From assembly GCA_963693285.1 (NCBI GenBank), contig OY848931.1, positions 2,919,144 to 2,983,143 of the forward strand: a stretch of 64,000 nucleotides of DNA, written 5' to 3'. Position 1 is the first letter of the stretch, and the number at the start of each line of letters is the position of its first letter. The stretch comes from Xestospongia muta. Lineage: Eukaryota > Porifera > Demospongiae > Haplosclerida > Petrosiidae. A program made the position numbers and the translations under genes. Of the stretch, positions 1 through 11,561 are shown piece by piece. The notes beneath the pieces were generated by a model. It worked only from the letters and a program-made list of their open reading frames with translations. It was not told where the DNA came from and made no database searches.

Positions 1-371
1 ATTTGTTAAAGCATCATTCTGAGTAATATATTGGACAAAAAGATGTGGTTGAGACACTATACCACAAGTAAGTACTGTAGAGCATTGAGACCACACCCCT
101 TGTGCAATATACCATGTGAAGAAAATGGTGCTTTAAGTGATTATTTTAGTGTTTTTGGACTAATCAAAGGCACTTAACAAAGTTAAAGAGAAGTTTAAAA
201 GTTGTTTTAAATGTAAGTGCTGGAATACAATATATAAATGACCACACCTACAGTGCTGTATGGCTAATACAGTGCAGTTGTGTTTGTGTGGGACTGTTGG
301 TGTCTTTGATATGCCCATTCACTACATATGAGTACTATAGTTATTGAATTACTCTCCTTTCATTATTATAG
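1..371. other. Intronic or upstream sequence of the DENND6 gene
   Basis: No reading frame here matches the DENN family. A possible splice donor (GTAAGT) lies near position 68 after a short open stretch, but I could not match that stretch to DENND6. The first exon I can support begins just after the TATAG acceptor ending at 371, so this interval is most likely intron, with the 5' end of the gene outside the window. Confidence 0.5.
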
Positions 372-2720
372 CCTGATGATAGCCATTACTATGGCTTTGT
401 CTACTTTAGACAAGTGAAAGACTCAGATATTAAGAGAGGCTATTTTCAAAAATCATTGATTATTTTAACTCGTCTACCATATGTGACTTTCTTCACATAC
501 CTGGTGAGAGTTGACTTTAAAAATATTTCAATTGTCTCCTCTTTACACTAAGATTGAAAAACTGGCTCCAGATTATTTTAAGAATGGCCTGCCCTCATTA
601 GAAGCTGGTATGTTATTGTCATGTCCAGTTCATAATCATTATACATCTTCTAGCATGTCACAATATTAATAAATGGCCTGCTCCACGACCAGGACAAATG
701 TTACAATTACCTTTCTTAGGACAACTAATCTACGTAAACTCTCAAAACCAATATTAGTTAATCATTTCTTTACTACAGACAAGAATACCTCTTAAGACAG
801 ATAAACCAGAGACAGCAAATACAATGATGCCAGATACTCTTGGAAAATCAGTAAAACACATGCATTGTCTTTGTGTGTTCTTTTTCATTCTCTTTTCTAT
901 AGCCAGCAATGGCTGTTATTCCAGCAGTTCATGAGCTCAATTTGTATCAGTATGTTGTTGCAAGTTTTGTTCTTGTTATATATTACATTATCTGTAGAGC
1001 ACTCCATCCCATCTTATCTAACTTTGAAACTGTTTGGGAGTTAGTCTTAACTAATGAGGTCAGTAGTGTACTATCCCAAATATTGTTCACTTTTTCACAG
1101 CCTATAGCTGTAATGGCATCTTCTCCTACTTTGTGTGCAAATGCTGTTCAAGCATTAGTGAGGTATATTATTGATTGTATACGTGTAGCTGTATACTTGT
1201 TTGTCTCTGTAGCTTGATCCATCCCTTGCGCTATTGTGCTGACTACAGACCTTTTTTTACCATTCATGATACAGAATTTAAGCATTACACTACAAAGACA
1301 CAAGCTCCGTAAGTGAAAATATAGTAAATAAATGTACTGTTTTCCTAGGCCACAGGTCATTTTGGGAGTTACAAACCCATTCTTTACCAAGACACTGGAA
1401 CATTGGCCACATATTATCAGAATAACTGATCAAACTCAAGGTTATTCCTTATTCTGTAATAAATCTTTATCATCTACACACAGATGAGATCCACCACACA
1501 GGAGCAGGAGCAAGAAGAAAAACTGTGTCTGATGTGAGTGGAGACTCAAGACCAGGTAATTAAATGAAGGGTAACTATCATTACATCATTCCACATAGGT
1601 ATATATAGCCGATACAAACCTCACGTTAGCAAGGACAAATTATTTGCTAAACTATTGCATACAAAAGTATGGACAAGTATTTTCAAGTTGTCTTTAACAT
1701 TATATTCTAGCCAACTGCAGTTGGAAAGCGACCACTGGAAGTACAGGTACTAAGCTCTATTTGTGTTGATAATATTATAGTCTTTCTTAGAATGCCCTTA
1801 TAAGAAAACATGCTTTAGAGTTGACAACCAATTTTATTATACCATTGGTACTTTTTTATTATTTCAATTTCTGTTACTATTTGTTAACTAGGAACGCTAT
1901 CTAGCTGGTTTAATGCCATTGAAACGAGTTGTATCTCCTTGGAAGGTGCATTGTTGTGTTAACTAGTCAGTTATATCTTTAGTTCTATAGCCTCCACCAA
2001 CACTCAAAGAATTTAATGAGGAGAATTTTTTAAAGATGGTAGAAGGTGCTGGACCTCATATGATGGCAGGTGTTAAAGGGAATTGGATACCACTATATAA
2101 GTAAGTTGTCTACTCTGTGTCATCAACTGTTTTATCATGTTTCAGACAATTTCTTCGTTCTCCTAATTTTGTGGGTTGGTATAGAGTGAGAAGAGAAGAA
2201 GCTAATCAAAAATTGAGACTTATTCATTTAGACATGTTGTGTAAAGCTGTAAGTTTTATGATAAAGGATCTGTGTTGTTTACCTCCTCTTATTCAAGGAT
2301 GTTTTCTTTTGGATGAAAGACAAACAGGAAATAGAAATTGTTGACTTTCTATTACAAGTTAGACAGTGTATTGTAAGTTTTTCACACATTAGCAGATATC
2401 TCATTGTAAATAACATCTGTCATATAACTTGTGTACCATAGCAAAGAGGTGACGACAAAAATACTTATATGATTTGTTTGTGTATAAAAGCGCATCTTTA
2501 GTGGTTGGGTGGACACATACAACACACATATATTTGCATTAGAGACACCCCTAATCTTCTTGCCATTACTATTGACTCTATTCCACAGAATACAGCCATC
2601 AAACATCATCCTCCTGTTTCTACGCAGACTCTACAGACATTACAACAACTTATTCATGGTGTTATTTACAAGTTACCTGAAGATCTACAGTCTTGTCTGA
2701 AGACAACGTTTGGAACATAA
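372..2720 (+). CDS. DENND6: DENN domain-containing protein 6 (Rab GEF), 5' end missing
   Basis: DENND6 (FAM116) proteins are guanine-nucleotide exchange factors for Rab GTPases, acting on Rab14 and endosomal recycling in mammals. At least ten short exons can be followed. The first reads [20 protein letters not shown], the family's central-domain signature. Later exons carry WPAPRPGQ (near 680), [12 protein letters not shown] (1021-1058), PIAVMASSP (1101), [20 protein letters not shown] (from about 1239) and [20 protein letters not shown] (1355-1416). The 3' exons give [31 protein letters not shown] and the C-terminal [15 protein letters not shown] before TAA at 2718. The order and spacing match DENND6A/B, so this is the 3' portion of a full-length gene. 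Introns are 40-120 bp. I cannot say whether it corresponds to vertebrate A or B; a single pre-duplication orthologue is likely. Confidence 0.9.
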
Positions 2721-2927
2721 TGTTTATAGCTTGTTTGTAAATGGGTTTATATAACATTAATTTTGGTGTACTTCATTATAGCTAGAATATAAGTAATTTA
2801 TTATTGAAAAATGTAAATTCTTTGTGTGTTGTATAATACAATTTAAAAACAAAAATTCATCTAGAATAAATAATACAATTATAAACAAACTGAAAGTAAT
2901 GTGTAATAAAAGAATTGAATATATAAA

Positions 2928-3291
2928 TTACTTCTTTTTCTTCCCTTTCCCTTTCTTTTTTTTAGTGGAAGTTCCACTCCAATTATAACCTCGAAATGCT
3001 AAAAATTCTACTGGTCCATGAGCAATGTAGTAAGCATTCAACATTGCAGCCATGCTAAAAGGATCTGGTGTTGGAGGGACTTTCTTTTCTGCAGCAGCTG
3101 CCTTTCCCTTTCCCTTTCCTTTTTTCCCTTTCTTTCCACTAGACCCTTTCTTTTTTCCAGTAGCTTTTTTCTTGCCTTTTGATTTGCTACTTCCTCCTGC
3201 TTTGGATTTACCGTTCTTTTTCCCAGGCTATTAAAGAAATAGTAACGTCTTAGTGAAAAGTGGACAGAATTTCCAGAAACTGACTTACCAT
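2928..3291 (-). CDS. SMKR1: Small lysine-rich protein, SMKR1-like
   Basis: A protein of about 100 residues, basic at both ends. The N-terminal half is Lys/Gly/Ser-rich. The conserved core reads SMAAMLNAYYIAHGPVEFLA, followed by FRGYNWSG, and the tail is a lysine run ending at TAA (2930-2928). The core matches vertebrate SMKR1 (AAMLNLYYIAH...LRGFHWPG), a small protein with little functional annotation. The reading frame starts M-P-G-K-K only if ATG (3291-3289) is spliced directly to CCTGGG (3227 downward) across a 61-bp intron (3288-3228) with GTAAGT donor and TTAATAG acceptor. The alternative upstream ATG (MNQQAHSN frame) joins out of frame and hits a stop. The gene lies tail to tail with DENND6. 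Confidence 0.8.
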
Positions 3292-3532
3292 AAGTTATGG
3301 AATTACTATGAGCTTGCTGATTCATGACCTTCTTCCAGATATTCACTGAAGGCCCTGTTACTCTCAACGTCTTAAGACTTGTGAAGAGTAACACGATTTC
3401 ATTGATTCAACAAGGCATTTTCAACACCAGTTACCCTAGCAACACGACCACACCCACCAACGAAGGCGGGGCATCATGGAAGGACTTTGAATTATGTTAT
3501 TATTGAAAATAAAAAAGTTCAAATACAAAAAC

Positions 3533-6500
3533 TTAGAGTGAGGTAGAATTAGCAGACAAATCCTTTGAAATAATATTCTTTCTTGTTTCTAGACATATCC
3601 CCTGATCAATGTTTCGTTCGCTACTAACCATAGAACTAGAAGTGCTAGCAAGCTTTTCTGTTGCATCTTGTTCACTTGCACTTACCAATATGCCACTATC
3701 TTCTCTACTAGGATAGTTACTAATATACTGTGAAGCCAAATCAAGGCTAACTGGACCTGAATTAACAGCATCATTGCTAGCAGTCACCATAATATCGTCA
3801 CCAGTAGCACGACTTGGTGTCACAAAATATTCTGATGAATCTGACATTGCTTGTCCAATAGACAAATGATGATTGGTGTCGCTTTCTGTCTCAGATGAAG
3901 TGACACGATTTTGACCATAAAGTTCTTGTTGAACTGATGACGCAATACTAGAAACAATGGCCTCTGGCAATTCACTAACATGAGCAGCACTATACACAAC
4001 TTGAACACTGGGAGTTGTTGTAGCACTTGATGGTGTCACGCTAGCACTAGTAGTAGAAGGTTGATAATACTGCTGTGAATCACCTAAGACAAACAAAACA
4101 ATCATTGAATAATATACACATACATAACAGTAGATGTAATCTTTTTTCAAACATTGAATGTTTCTCTTTCTAACTTACCAACTGTCTGTCCACTGGGATA
4201 AGCAGTCAGTAACACAGTAGTAGTTGAACCAACAGGTTGCCCCAGTGCTTTAGCATCTCCCTCAGTGACTGTGACTGTTTGAGTGGCATACTGCACTTGA
4301 CCTGTCTCATCAGCTACCTAAAGTATGATATGTACTATTATGACTTTGTACCAGTGCTACACACATAATCAATTCCCACCATTATAATTGTTTTTCACTA
4401 TTAAATTAAGTTTTTCATTACCTGTTGAAGCCTAGCAGCAGTTTCAGCCAGTGAGGCATCAGCAAGTGTTGGCATACCAGAAGTATCACAGCTGCCCATT
4501 CCAGTGTCTATGGTGAATACTTGCTGTTGGTCAGGCATCAGACTTTGGTCCTAATTAACAGTAATTTTAATAAACAAATAAAATAGGTCTTACTTGAGTA
4601 GTAGTTACTTCAGGCAGTGTTGACACATCCCCACCTCCACCTACTTGACCAGAAACATTTTCTTGCAGTGCAGCTAAATCTATGCCATGTTGATCATGCA
4701 AGTGAAGTTGTAAATGATGACCTGACTCATCTCCCTGCACCATATCTTCATCTTGTGGCTTATGACTAAATGTTTGCAAAAGATCAACCCGACCATGATA
4801 AGTATAACAAGCTGTGATAATTTTGCGTAAACATTCTGTCCAAGATACTGCTTTCTTCTGCAGGCTGTCACGAACATCACTACGTACGTTCTGCCAAGGT
4901 ATCTCTTCTGGCCACCAAGGTGGTCTCATGTCATCTTTACCCCATCCAGGTTTGCCACGACCGGTAGCATATTTTAACATATGAGGTATAAACCCTCTAA
5001 GTTGAGCTTGTGTCATTTCATGAACAGGAGTGGGAATACCTTCAAACACTAAAGGAGGTAGATCAAAGGCAGCTTGTTTTATTGACAGTTGAGGTGAACT
5101 GCTCTGTGGCATTTGTTTCTTAAGCTGTTCGTCCATTATATTTAATATTCGATATTTCTGTTCCTCAATTGCTGTATTGAGAGGTGAAGTGCCAAATACT
5201 TTAAACGCAGGCTCTGGTTTCTCTTGCTTAGAAGAAGGTCTATACGTGACAACACATGCCTATCAAAGAATAAGAAAGTAATGTGATACTGATAAATTAC
5301 ATATTAAAAGTTTGTTTGTGGCTAAAAGCTTAACAATATCATACAATCTTTCCACAAAACAAAATGGCATATTGACATTACTATGAAATTGGTGAGAAAA
5401 TCTCAAAGGGAACTAATCGACTTGTTTAGCATGTGTAATAAATAGGATGTTAAAGTCGCATACTTGTAACCCCACTCTAGTAGAGAGTTCATCAAGTGTC
5501 TCCTTTAGCCTCCTCAATAGCTTTGAGCAGTGTCTTTTCCTCAATGCAGGGTTAGACTCAAACACATGTTTTCTCCTCTTCCGTCCACTCATAATTGCTG
5601 CTGCAGCAGCTACACCTAAAAAAAGAAAGTTATTACACATTGTTTTTCCAAGTTTAGAAGTGGATTACAAGACAAATTTTAAGTCATTCTTTGTTTATAA
5701 TCAACTAACAGGAGTTTGCTAAATCAAAAATTGAAGAATAACTAGAATGATTACTTAGATATCAACAACAGTCATGGTTATCATCACACATATGCTTGAC
5801 AGATCACTTGTTACAGTCTACATGCTAGTTGACGTCATTTTCAATTTCAAAAGATACATACAACAACAGATGAAGAGGTTATTTGATAAATAATTACTAC
5901 ATGGTCAAAACATATTACAGGACTGCCTGGTATGCACACAGACAGGGGATTTAGTTTTTCTAAATCAAATCTCTTTGATCCATTGTAATAGTGAGAAACT
6001 ATGGCATTAAGACTACAGTCAATTAACTTACCCACAGGTCCAGCACTGGCTAACTTTGTAGTTAATTCTACATCTTGAGTGAGTGCACTGTTTAGTAATT
6101 CACTTGTATCAAAGTTACTCTCAGGACTAGAAGGTACATGAGGTTCAGACAGGACTGTATCGATTTCTTCATTTCTTTGTCCCATCTGATCATTAGATGT
6201 TGTGGCAGTTAAATTAGGATCATTAATGACACGACTGACATCAGAAATATCACCATAGCTAATGTCCATTGACAGGCTTTGGGCTGACTGGCTAATGGCA
6301 GACTCTAAGATACTAGCTGTATTACTGGGATGTGAAGAGTGGCTGACAATAGAGGCAGCTAGGCTCTCTGCTAAGCTATGAGGAAAATGGTTGGCAATGG
6401 TTTCAGGGGATATCTCAATGCCTTCATTTCTAAGAGCTTCTTGAAAATGTTGAATAGCCGACTGAGAGACTTGTTGTATTGTCAAATGTGGATCAAGGGA

Positions 6501-7037
6501 TCCGTCAATTGAGATTCCTAAACTTGTTGGGAGATTTAAGCTAGCAGGGGTGACAGAACGTGTAGAAAGAGGTGTGGCATTAGTTTGAATACCTGGTAAT
6601 GTCAAAGTAGTGTTTGAAATATGTCTCGGTGTAAGTTGTGTCGAGTCTACAGATGATGGTACTATGCCAGAAGTTACATCAGATAAAACAATATCCTCTA
6701 TCCCAGTTTTGACCTTATCATTTCTTGAGTGACCCACAACAGTGAGTGTTTCAGCTAGGCTTTGTCCGCTTTGTGATATTTCTTCAATACTAATTTCCAT
6801 TCGTTCATCCTGCGACAAATCTGAATGTTCAGTCGTTGACTCTTCTAAAACAGTCGTAGTGTGACCGCTCGCATCGACGATCTCGACTGGAACACTCACA
6901 CCGGAGCTAGTGAACTGTCTGGATAGGTCTAAAGAACTAGTTACATTCCCGCCGTCTTGAGATGCCATGTGAGTAAGAGTGTGCGCAGTAGAAAAGATAA
7001 CAGCTCCACTAACCCCTTCGTCTTTCTCACTGAGCAT
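3533..7037 (-). CDS. NRF1: Nuclear respiratory factor 1 (NRF1) family transcription factor
   Basis: NRF1 binds GC-rich palindromes (consensus TGCGCATGCGCA) as a dimer and activates housekeeping and mitochondrial genes. Exons run right to left. A long Ser/Thr-rich N-terminal exon (7037 to about 6030) is followed by an exon with KRRKHVFESNPALRKRHCSK (about 5600-5460), the basic NRF1/erect-wing signature. Next comes FKVFGTSPLNTAIEE (about 5200), then the DNA-binding core MTQAQLRGFIPHMLKYATGR / GKPGWGKDDMRPPWWPEEIP / WQNVRSDVRDSLQKK (5015-4855). Ser/Thr/Gln-rich activation-type exons follow to the stop at 3533. I chose ATG 7037-7035 (MLSEKDEG); an in-frame ATG further in (MASQDGGN, near 6967) is an alternative. 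The N-terminal exon is longer than in vertebrate NRF1 and not conserved. The gene is head to head with the dikinase, 127 bp apart. Confidence 0.93.
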
Positions 7038-7164
7038 GTGCAATAACGGTTGCCACGGTCAATTAATTTGTTGCTAGGGAATATCAATAATGACGATGTC
7101 ATAATGAAAACGTCATCATACTTCCACACCCCGAGTTACACATTTTTGCAAGGGCAGTCCACAC
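7038..7164. promoter_or_regulatory. Shared promoter interval of NRF1 (-) and dikinase (+)
   Basis: The two start codons face each other across 127 bp. This leaves room only for a compact bidirectional promoter plus 5' leaders. A GAGCATGTGCAA stretch at the NRF1 start codon resembles half of an NRF1 site but is not a match to the full palindrome. No TATA box is evident. Confidence 0.5.
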
Positions 7165-10100
7165 ATGATGTCGGCACATTATGATGAATTATATTTGAGG
7201 GAACCGTCCTCTAACACCTGTGATCATTTTTTAGTTGGAGGCAAAGCTAGAAATCTGTGGTTACTAGGTCATCAGGTCGATTGTCCGGTACCTTCATGGT
7301 TTGCAATAACAACTACAGCATTTACTGCTTTCACACAGGTTTGTATTGATGATTTTAATTTTTATAATAAATGTACAATGTAGTAGATGGTCTCCAGTAA
7401 CAATTCATTAAGTAACATTTACTTGCACTTGCAAAAGGGGTTGGACTTGTCAGACTATGTATGTTACAATGCATCACCTGTGGGCTACAAAAGTCAATTA
7501 CAACTGTGTCTAGCTACTATACATCATTTAACGCTACATGTAATACTGTTAACTTTTAAGACATGTCCTCATTTTTATTTGTAGGAAAATGGATTGTCTG
7601 ATCGTAATTTGTCAATTGATCCAGATCAATTAAAGGAGAGTACCAGCAATATACAACAAAATATTATGAATGGAAAATGGCCTAATAATCTTGAGACTGT
7701 CATTACTCAAAAACTGTCGTGTTCTCCATTTTCTATGAATTTTTTAGCTGTACGTTCAAGTGGAACAGATGAAGACTCAGCAGCACATTCATTTGCTGGT
7801 AATTTATTTTGTTTATACAAAGATACCATGATATATACCTTGTAACTGAAATATAACATGTGGATTAAGTAGACTATAATACTGTATTGCTACTATTATA
7901 AGTTTATATTTGTATAAGTTGCACTAATGATTGTATTTTATTTTAGGTCAATTTGAAAGCTATTTATTCCAGCAGGGAGTGGACCAAGTCTTAACTGCTA
8001 TTAAGAAGTGTTGGTGTTCTTGTTTCTCTGAGCGTGTTATGTCTCATCGTTTAGAGTGTGGTATGGCCACTACTGGAATGAAAATGGCTGTCATTGTGCA
8101 AGTATGTGCTTTTAGAAACTACAGATAATTAATTGTATCGGTGCAAATAGTTATTGCTTTTAATAATCACTTAAGTTGTGATACTGACCAAAATAATTTA
8201 TTAATCATATTCTGTATGTAGGTAATGGTTAATTCTGATACTAGTGGCGTTGCTTTTTCTCGTCATCCTCTTAAACCTCTATCATCTAATGCTGTGTTCA
8301 TTGAAGCAGTCTATGGCCTGGGGGAGGGTCTTGTTAGTGGAGAATTAGTGGCAGATCAATATGAAGTATGATAATTAACTATTTTATAGTTCATTATCAT
8401 TGTTGTATAAAGGTTTCTCGTCAAACCTTAGAAGTTACAGTTGAGGTTATGGAGAAAGAAGAGAAATTCATTCAAGCATCTGATGGCGGATTAATTAAAG
8501 TAAAAGTTGAAGAAAGTCTTTTGAAGGAGAGGGCATTGACTGACCAAGAAGCTCAAGAGATTGCAGCATTAATGATCCAGTTGGAAAATAAGATGGGAAA
8601 ACCTCAAGACTTTGAATGGGCAATAGAAAAAGGTATATTGAAATTTTACTATTATCATTTGATACTATCATTTCTCATGTCAGGTCAATTGTATTGTCTT
8701 CAAGCACGACCAGTTGTCACTTTGCCTCCATCTTGCTTCTTTGACCATTCTGCTACAGGTACAAAAGCTACTCTGTGGGATAATTCCAATATTGTTGAAA
8801 GTTACAGTGGAGTCACTACACCACTGACATTCACCTTTGTTTCACAAGCTTATGAAAAGGTAACAGTTTTATATGCTTGTCCCTGTCTTAGAAATATCTC
8901 CATTTTGATAACAAGGTATACACGTTGACTTTAATAGCAGCTGGAGTACCTGAAAGTGTCATTAAGGACTATAAACCATATCTTCAGAATATGTTAGGTA
9001 AGGTAGTTTTACTTTAATAGAAGATGAGTACTCTATTTAGGTTTGGTTCGTGGAAACATATACTACAATTTGATGAATTGGTATCGCTGCTTAAGTTGTA
9101 TACCATTGGGTGACACATCCAAGTAATGTCAATACCATTACTGACAATATACATTTACATCATGGACAGGTTTATGGAGACAATGATGGGAGTAAAACAA
9201 TCACTAGAACCTGAGTTAGAAGCTGAATTAGGGTTGATTCAGAGTACTGCCCCACACTATTCACTTTGGATTAAAATCAAATTAATAGCAAGTATAATCA
9301 ATAGAGGTAAGACACGGAGTTGATATGTATGTAGATCATTGTTTATGTCCTTTCATTTAGTTTTCTTCATTGACAGCTATGTTGAATCATTTTTTACCAG
9401 ATTTAACAAACATTACCAAGATGCTATTGACACTGATTTCACTAGTCTTTCTTTGCAGGAACAAATCCAATATATCAATCACCTAGACAAAGTAATGAAT
9501 CTACAATGTGACTATCAAAAGATTGTGTTTTTATAGGAAGTTCTTGGCCACTGGTCTATACCAATCTACAATGACACATATGTTATGCTCTTTTTTGGAA
9601 TTTTGAAGAAACTTGTCTCTAAGTATCTTACAGATGATACTAATAAGGTTGTTAAATTGACTTCAAATTGTCTTTCATTGTTGTTGCTAACAGGCACAAT
9701 CATTACAGAATGATTTGTTATGTGGACAGGGTTTGTACATATATATTGTTTATTAATAGTAGGATGTTATATTGGTGTGTGTAGGTGATGTAGAGAGTAC
9801 TGAACCTACCAAAATGCTAATGAGAATTGCTGAACATCTTGATACAAGTTCTTCAGATTTGCGTGAATGGTTTCTAAACTCCAAAGAAGAAATTCTTGAC
9901 ATGTTAGCAGAAACAAGCTCTCAAGTTAGGAATATTGATTCCAAAGTGATGGAGAGGTGAGTATTAATATCATGAGAATGCTCGTGATATATTCCTATTA
10001 GTCCATCCATGGAAGGACTTAGACAAAGAAAGAAAACTGTTGAAAAGAAAGATGAAGGTCACCAACTAATGGATCATTTTCATCAAGTGAATATGATACT

Positions 10101-11458
10101 GCTAATTATAATTGTTCAATTATTTTATCTTAAGGAAAAAGTCTCTGTGGTTCAGTCAATACAACGATTCCTTAACAAGTATGGTTTTCGCTGCATAAAT
10201 GAACTCAAATTGGAGGAATACACTCTTCATGATGACCCAGGTATAAGTAATTAGGATATCATCATTGTGTTTCCCTTTTTTGTCTACTTAGGTTTTGTTT
10301 TAGATGCTATTTCTGGCTATATTCGTACAAAGGCATACAGTGTACGTGATATGGAGGCTCGTGAACTTGAAATAAGACAACAAGCTGAACAAGTTGTAGC
10401 CAACACTCTCTCGTGGCCAAAGAGAACATTTTTTAATTGGATTCTATTTCATGCTAGACGAGGTTGGCAATCCTTGCTGTTTGAAATGAGTTAATACTAT
10501 GTATTAGGTGTACGACACAGAGAAAATATGAGGTTTTCAAGGACAAAGCTATTTGGTGTATTTCGTAATTTATTTCGAGCTATTGGTACCAATTTTGTCA
10601 AATTAGGATTATTACAAGATAATCAAGTGAGATAACAAACGTGTTGCATTTTTTTATATAACTATCTTTAGGATGTTTTCTACTTGACTATTGATGAATT
10701 GCGCCAGTTTGTTGAAGGTCGTACAGTAACTAATGACCTTTCTGGGTTAGTTGATTTGAGAAAGAAGGAGTTTGAAGGATATAAGCGTGGTTTAGCACCC
10801 CCTGAGAGATTTATGACCACTGGAACTTGTGGAATTTATTTCTTATTCCCTCAAGTCCTTGATGATTTGGACCTATTAAAGGATTTAGAAGTATGATTAT
10901 AGTTTAAACACTAGGAATCATTACTTTCTATCAGACACAAGCATCAGCAGATCCCAATAGTCTTCAAGGTACACCCTGCTGTCCAGGAGTTGTGAATGGT
11001 ATTGTACGAGTTGTCAAGACAATTAAGGAGGCTGAAGTATGTCTTTTCATTGTTTCATTAATTTATATTTGTAGGGTCTTAATGGAGAAATATTGGTTAC
11101 AGCACGCACTGATCCTGGATGGGTTCCTCTTTATCCTATGTGCTCAGGTCTTGTTATTGAGAGAGGAAGGTCAGTTCTAGTGATATTAATTAACTGATTT
11201 GTCCCTTCCTTAGTCTTCTTTCTCATTCAGCTGTTGTAGCTAGAGAGTTAGGATTGCCGACAATAGTGGGTGTGTCTGGTGGACTAATGAAACGACTGCA
11301 GACTGGAATGCGTGTTCATATGGATGCTGGAAAGGTTAGTTGATATAGCAGTTTGTTACTGTATAGCTTTTGTTCAATTGCTGATATATGTTATTACTAA
11401 TAACTTTAAACTTTATTTATAGGGTAGAATAACAATTTTGCGAGAAGATGAACAATAA
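7165..11458 (+). CDS. PEP-utilising dikinase (PEP synthase / rifampin phosphotransferase-like)
   Basis: Many exons encode a protein of about 1,000 residues. The ATP-grasp (PPDK N-terminal) domain shows VGGKARNLWLLGHQ, then FLAVRSSGTDEDSAAHSFAG joined to QFESYLF (7740-7970), SGVAFSRHPL (8242), EAVYGLGEGLVSGELVADQY (8300-8360), DFEWAIEKG joined to QLYCLQARPVV (8610-8720). A long helical middle region follows. The C-terminal swivelling phosphohistidine domain reads TARTDPGWVPLYPMCSGLVI, then ERG-SLLSHSAVVARELGLP (11160-11255), whose His is the predicted phospho-carrier. The protein ends about 60 residues later, so there is no PEP-binding TIM barrel. ATP-grasp, middle domain, C-terminal His is the order of rifampin phosphotransferases rather than bacterial PEP synthase. 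Similar genes occur in invertebrates annotated as putative PEP synthase; the substrate is unknown. The host-type introns argue against bacterial contamination. Confidence 0.87.
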
Positions 11459-11561
11459 ACTGTACAGTATTATCATCAATTTTTATACCTTTTTCATTAA
11501 TTAAAATAGTTCAGTCACCATGATGATGTAATATTGTGTAATACGTAATGTAAAGGCAAAC

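Noticed and set aside
1..70. Possible upstream DENND6 exon ending at GTAAGT
   Set aside because: The open stretch cannot be matched to the DENND6 sequence expected before the YYGFVYFRQ exon.
3052..3234. Phe/Pro-rich frame on the + strand
   Set aside because: It is the antisense shadow of the Lys/Gly-rich SMKR1-like exon.
7165..11458. Bacterial contamination or very recent horizontal transfer of the dikinase
   Set aside because: The gene is split by many short introns identical in style to neighbours and sits in a host promoter pair.
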